This document shows, one piece after another, positions 60,603-64,000 of a stretch of DNA of 64,000 nucleotides. Source of the DNA: Bin5 sp963662575 (GTDB lineage: Bacteria; Chloroflexota; Anaerolineae; Caldilineales; Caldilineaceae); NCBI GenBank assembly GCA_963662575.1, contig OY759723.1, positions 2,480,001 through 2,544,000 on the forward strand. Reading direction: 5' to 3'. The notes below the pieces were generated by a model. The model made no database searches. It was given only the letters and a program-made list of their open reading frames with translations, and had not been told where the DNA came from. Every line of letters starts with the position of its first letter. The first letter of the stretch is position 1. The position numbers and the translations under genes are program-made.

Positions 60603-61861
60603 TTGTCTTCAAGCAACGACGCGTTAACCTATGTTTGATTGCCGCCTGTGCGCTCCTTGCCGCGTTCGTCTTCGCGGCTTGCTTCTCGAAGAATTCACCT
60701 GCATCCGACAACAGCGATACCGCCAAAGAAAGCTCCGATGACGGCTCCGCCGCGCAGCAAGGGCCGCTCATCGAAACCGTCCTGACCGGGCTGGTCAATC
60801 CCCGCGGTATCGTAGTCCTGCCCGACGGTTCGCTTATGGTGGCAGAGGCCGGCACCGGCCGCGATTCCGTCGATCCCCAGAAGTGGAGCGGAAGACTCAC
60901 CCACTTCCAGGACACCAACCAGGATGGCGATTACAGCGATGAAGGCGAACGCACCCCTTGGTTTCGCCACCTGCCCAGCTACAACGCGCTCAGCGTTTAC
61001 CATACGTGGCGCGATGAGGTCAGCGGGCCAGGCGATCTGCTGCGCCACACTGACGGCCACCTCTATCTCAGCGTTGACGGCGGCCATGACCGCATCGGCC
61101 TCTACGAGATAAGCCCCTACAAACGCAAGGGGCGCAATCTCTCCGCGCTGAGCAACATGACCGGCATCGCCTTCTCGCGCGACCATTCCCTAATCTATCT
61201 GGCCGAGAGTACTGCCAATGCGCTTTCCTCTGTCGATTTAGCCGAAGGAACGCGCCTCAACGTCACACATTTCGGCGCGCTTGCCAGCGGTCAGCAGTCG
61301 GTGCCCGCTGGCGTGGCCGTGGACCCGCATAGCGGTGATCTGCTGGTAGCTCTCTTCTCAGGCGCCATCGTAATTGAAGGGGAGACTGTCCCCTTCATTC
61401 CGGGTGACAGCGCAGTCGTGCGCGTAGACCCCGAAACCGGCACGATTGAAGACGCAGTTCTCGGCCTGACAACCGCGATCGATGTCGCCATTGATAGCGA
61501 CGGCAACATCTATGTCGTCGAGATGTGCAGTGGACCCGCCGACCCGATCGAACCTACCCACGATCTCTTCGACCCGGACCAGGCTGCCCTCCACGGCGGC
61601 TATCTGCGCTACAGTGGACGCGTCACCGTCTATGCACCATCCAACGAGTCCGGCTCCGGCCCTCTCCAGGCCGGCGTCGATTCAACCATTCTGGCCGACG
61701 GGCTGGACATGCCCACCAATATCACCCTCGCCGCTGACGGTTCGCTTTATATTTCGATCGGTCAAGGTACGCCCGATCGCCCCATCCCCGGCCCCGACGG
61801 ACCAACCCGCATCGTCGGCGAGGTGATTCGCATCACCTTGCCGGACGAGAATTCGCGCTGA
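60593..61861 (+). CDS. ScyD/ScyE-like beta-propeller lipoprotein
   Basis: Protein of 422 aa. VNLCLIAACALLAAFVFAAC is a lipoprotein-like signal with an atypical lipobox (FAAC). After a Ser/Asp-rich linker comes VLTGLVNPRGIVVLPDGSLMVAEAG, the hallmark of ScyD/ScyE-type propellers, with NHL-like repeats such as VPAGVAVDPHSGDLLVALF, AIDVAIDSDGNIYVVEM and MPTNITLAADGSLYISIG. It may bind or modify sugars outside the membrane. The start is GTG at 60593, overlapping the ATPase gene by 10 nt, so it belongs to locus I. Confidence 0.82.
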
Positions 61862-61872
61862 GTTGCCTGACT

Positions 61873-63036
61873 CTACGCCACCGGATGCGCGTGCAGTACC
61901 TCCTCCAAAATATCGACGCCCCAGCCCGGGCCGGAAGGGGTGGTCATCTGCCCCTCGATGATCTCAGGTACGTTTGTCACCATCTCATCCTTCCACGGCA
62001 CATCGTCGATATCGATCTCCATGATCTTCACATTGGGCAGCACCGCGCACAGGCTCGCGCTGATGAAAGAAGACAGATGGCTGTAGTAGTTGTGCGGCGC
62101 AATGTTCATCTGGAATGTCTGCGCCAGCTCTCCCACTCGCTTCGACGGCGCAAAGCCGTTCCAGGGCACGTCCACCATCATATAATCTGACGACCGTGCC
62201 TGCAGATAAGGCAGGAACTGGCGCTCGTAGTAGAGCGTCTCTCCCGTGCAGATGCGCGTACTCGTCTTGCGCCGTACCTCTGCCAGCGCCTCCGGCTCGT
62301 AGAGGTCTATCTCCAGCCACATCAGGTGAAGCGATTCCAGCGCGCGGGCGATCTCCAGACAGCTTTCCGGCTTGAAATTGAAATTCAGGTCCAGCAACAG
62401 GTCGAACTGCGGGCCGACCGCGTCGCGGAAAGTGCCTATCAGCGTAACGATATGATCGATCAGTTCATTCGACGCTACCTGGTCGATGGCGCCGCCCGGA
62501 TGCCGTCCCGGAAAGTAGACGAAGCCGGGGTCGCCCGGAAAGAGGATATTCGTCTTCAGCGCGGTAAAGCCCTTCGAAACCACCTCCCGTCCCAGCGCGG
62601 CCACATCCTCCATCGAACGCAGCGGCGGCGTGCCCATCAACTCATGCACACGAATCCGGCTCGTCCCGCAATGTGACCAATAAACGCGCGTGTTATCCCT
62701 CGTCGGCCCGCCGAAGAGTTCGACCACCGAACAGCCCCGCGCCCGCGCCGCGATATCCACCAGCGCCAGCTCGATGCCGGCGATAGCCTTTGCGCCGATG
62801 CCGCCCGGGCTGGACTGAAACGCCCGGTACATATCCCACCAGCGCTGCTCAAACGCCCTGGGATCGCGGCCCATCACCAGCGGCGTCAGGTCCCGGATCG
62901 CGCCCACCACCCCGTTCACCGCCTGGTCGCTGCACTCTCCCCAGCCGGTGACGCCTTCGTCCGTCTCCACCTTTACCAGGATCCAATTGCGCCAGCCGGC
63001 GTCAACCATAAAGGGCGTAACTGCGGTAATCTGCAT
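61873..63036 (-). CDS. enolase-superfamily dehydratase (mandelate racemase/MLE group)
   Basis: Enzyme of 387 aa, galactonate- or mannonate-dehydratase-like. Likely acid-base and metal residues are Lys161 (ALKTNILF), Asp216 (LLLDLNFNF), Glu242 (WLEIDLYEPE), Glu266 (CTGETLYYE), Asp289 (MVDVPWNG) and His315 (IAPHNYYSH). This class takes water from sugar acids to give 2-keto-3-deoxy acids, which would suit the FAH-family protein at 54420. ATG at 63036 has a GGAGGA site 8 nt upstream. It is convergent with locus I and divergent from the AraC regulator. Confidence 0.9.
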   Translation of the reverse strand: MQITAVTPFMVDAGWRNWILVKVETDEGVTGWGECSDQAVNGVVGAIRDLTPLVMGRDPRAFEQRWWDMYRAFQSSPGGIGAKAIAGIELALVDIAARARGCSVVELFGGPTRDNTRVYWSHCGTSRIRVHELMGTPPLRSMEDVAALGREVVSKGFTALKTNILFPGDPGFVYFPGRHPGGAIDQVASNELIDHIVTLIGTFRDAVGPQFDLLLDLNFNFKPESCLEIARALESLHLMWLEIDLYEPEALAEVRRKTSTRICTGETLYYERQFLPYLQARSSDYMMVDVPWNGFAPSKRVGELAQTFQMNIAPHNYYSHLSSFISASLCAVLPNVKIMEIDIDDVPWKDEMVTNVPEIIEGQMTTPSGPGWGVDILEEVLHAHPVA

Positions 63037-63054
63037 CGAAGATTCCTCCTCTGA

Positions 63055-63066
63055 TTTGCGCGCAAA
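63055..63066. promoter_or_regulatory. 12-bp palindrome in the dehydratase-regulator gap
   Basis: TTTGCGCGCAAA is a perfect palindrome just upstream of the dehydratase ribosome site. It could be an operator for the divergent pair. Confidence 0.35.
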
Positions 63067-63161
63067 GAGAAGCAGCCCGCGCGCTCGGTAACGACCTCAT
63101 TCGATCTAAACAACCAACAAGTAGAAAGCGCAAGGATGGGATAGTTTGCTCTTTTTCGTTC

Positions 63162-63170
63162 TGCTATACT
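63162..63170 (+). promoter_or_regulatory. extended -10 promoter giving a leaderless AraC mRNA
   Basis: TGCTATACT is a TGn-TATACT extended -10 box ending 6 nt before the ATG at 63177. Transcription should start at or next to the A of the ATG. There is no ribosome site before this ATG. Confidence 0.55.
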
Positions 63171-63176
63171 GGCGAT

Positions 63177-64000
63177 ATGACGAACCAACAGGCAGTGCAG
63201 ACGCGTGAGGAAACGATCCTCCATCATCGTGAGCGGCTCAACGACGTGCTCCTCCACATCCAGGAGAACCTGGATGCGCCCCTGACCGTCGAGACACTGG
63301 CCTCCGTGGCTGGCTTCTCGCCCTTTTACTTTCACCGCATATTCGCCGCCTACCTGCGAGAGACCACGAGCGACTACGTGCGCCGCATCCGCCTCGACTG
63401 GGCGGCCCGCCGCCTCATCCTCACCAAGGAGCCGGTGACGCAGATCGCGCTGGCCTCCGGCTATGAGACGCCCGCCGCATTTAGCCGGGCGTTCAAGAAA
63501 CGCTTCCAGGCTAGCCCTCGCACTTTTCGCAAGCTGCGGCGTCCCAATCTTTACCCGAACAACTGGGAGCCTTTTCTGCTGCAGCCTGAATTCCGCCAAC
63601 GACCCAATCACGAACTGGTCTACATACCCTGCGTCGACGCCGAAGCGGACAGTGAAGCCGTCTGGACAACGCTTACACAACACACAGGCATAGCCGCAAG
63701 AGGCGGTACGTCCCTTTTCGACCCGCTGGAGCCACCCTCCTACGTGCAGGTCTGCCGCGACCGCCCCAACGATGGCGGCACCGCAGGAGATAAAATGCGG
63801 GTTGATGTCGGCATCCTTCTCGACGAGAACACTTCTGTCCAGCCGCGCGAACCCGTCGGCGTCCAGCATCTGCCGGGCGGAGTCTATGCCGTATTTCATC
63901 ACCACGGCCGTCGCCGCGATGCCATGTGGCAGGCCATCTACAAGAGCTGGCTGCCGCAAAGTGACATTCGCCTGCGTGACGCGCCGCCTTATGCAGAAAG
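63177..64000 (+). CDS. AraC-family regulator with GyrI-like domain, partial at right edge
   Basis: Translated by hand from ATG 63177; the frame is open for 274 codons and leaves the window. The N-terminal 110 residues form the double helix-turn-helix: LTVETLASVAGFSPFYFHRIF and VTQIALASGYETPAAFSRAFKKRFQASPRTFR. A GyrI-like small-molecule domain follows, with YVQVCRDRPN and GVQHLPGGVYAVFHHHGRRRDAMWQAIYKSWLP. Such proteins sense small ligands. It is divergent from the dehydratase gene, 140 nt away, and may control it. Confidence 0.88.
   Translation, partial: MTNQQAVQTREETILHHRERLNDVLLHIQENLDAPLTVETLASVAGFSPFYFHRIFAAYLRETTSDYVRRIRLDWAARRLILTKEPVTQIALASGYETPAAFSRAFKKRFQASPRTFRKLRRPNLYPNNWEPFLLQPEFRQRPNHELVYIPCVDAEADSEAVWTTLTQHTGIAARGGTSLFDPLEPPSYVQVCRDRPNDGGTAGDKMRVDVGILLDENTSVQPREPVGVQHLPGGVYAVFHHHGRRRDAMWQAIYKSWLPQSDIRLRDAPPYAE

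Overview
The window looks like a 64 kb piece of a Chloroflexota chromosome, probably Caldilineae/Anaerolineae-like. This is inferred from protein style: substrate-binding lipoproteins with twin-arginine signals and Ala/Pro/Glu-rich linkers after the lipobox Cys, a Thr-Pro-rich linker in an HlyD lipoprotein, and a very high density of ABC sugar transporters. No rRNA, tRNA, CRISPR array, transposase or phage gene was seen, so the placement is not proven by a marker gene.

The region is a carbohydrate uptake and breakdown island. Nine substrate-binding protein (SBP) genes define eight transport loci, called A-I here. Minus strand, from right to left: locus H (51069-43773: SBP, OppB, OppC, cupin, Gfo/Idh oxidoreductase, nitrilase-like protein); locus E/F (39485-28230: two tandem SBPs, GH36 alpha-galactosidase, MalF, MalG, thiamine-diphosphate enzyme, Gfo/Idh oxidoreductase, HlyD adaptor); locus D (27789-16239: SBP, OppB, six-hairpin glycosidase-like protein, OppC, fused OppD-OppF ATPase, DUF2961/GH172 protein, class III aminotransferase); locus C (15873-12528: SBP, MalF, MalG); locus B (12457-4934: SBP, OppB, OppC, beta-propeller protein, OppD, OppF); locus A (4797 to the left edge: SBP, MalF, MalG, a second beta-propeller protein cut by the edge). 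Plus strand: an orphan SBP (G, 40178-41761), a small membrane protein and a ferredoxin-NADP reductase (41976-43717), a second DUF2961/GH172 gene (51479-52615), an SDR epimerase plus FAH-family hydrolase (53357-55226), complete CUT1 locus I (55545-61861: SBP, long MalF, MalG, UgpC/MalK-type ATPase, ScyD-like propeller), and the start of an AraC-type regulator at the right edge. A flavin reductase and an enolase-superfamily dehydratase are on the minus strand between them.

The logic is import of oligosaccharides (CUT1 and Opp-type systems), trimming by glycosidases (GH36, GH172, six-hairpin and propeller proteins), then oxidation or dehydration of released sugars (Gfo/Idh, enolase superfamily, FAH, SDR). 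CUT1 loci A, C and E/F have no ATPase of their own and may share the UgpC-type ATPase of locus I. Loci B and D have OppD/OppF; locus H has none.

The most notable signals outside the genes are: a stem-loop just downstream of all nine SBP genes, with unrelated stem sequences but the same position; a shared promoter module (identical 16-bp -35 block and a related palindrome) in front of loci C and D; a heptamer tandem-repeat array that starts one base after a stop codon at two places; and a predicted leaderless promoter for the AraC regulator. In proteins, the nitrilase-like gene has Gly where the catalytic Cys belongs, and two paralogous beta-propeller proteins of unknown function each sit in a transporter operon.
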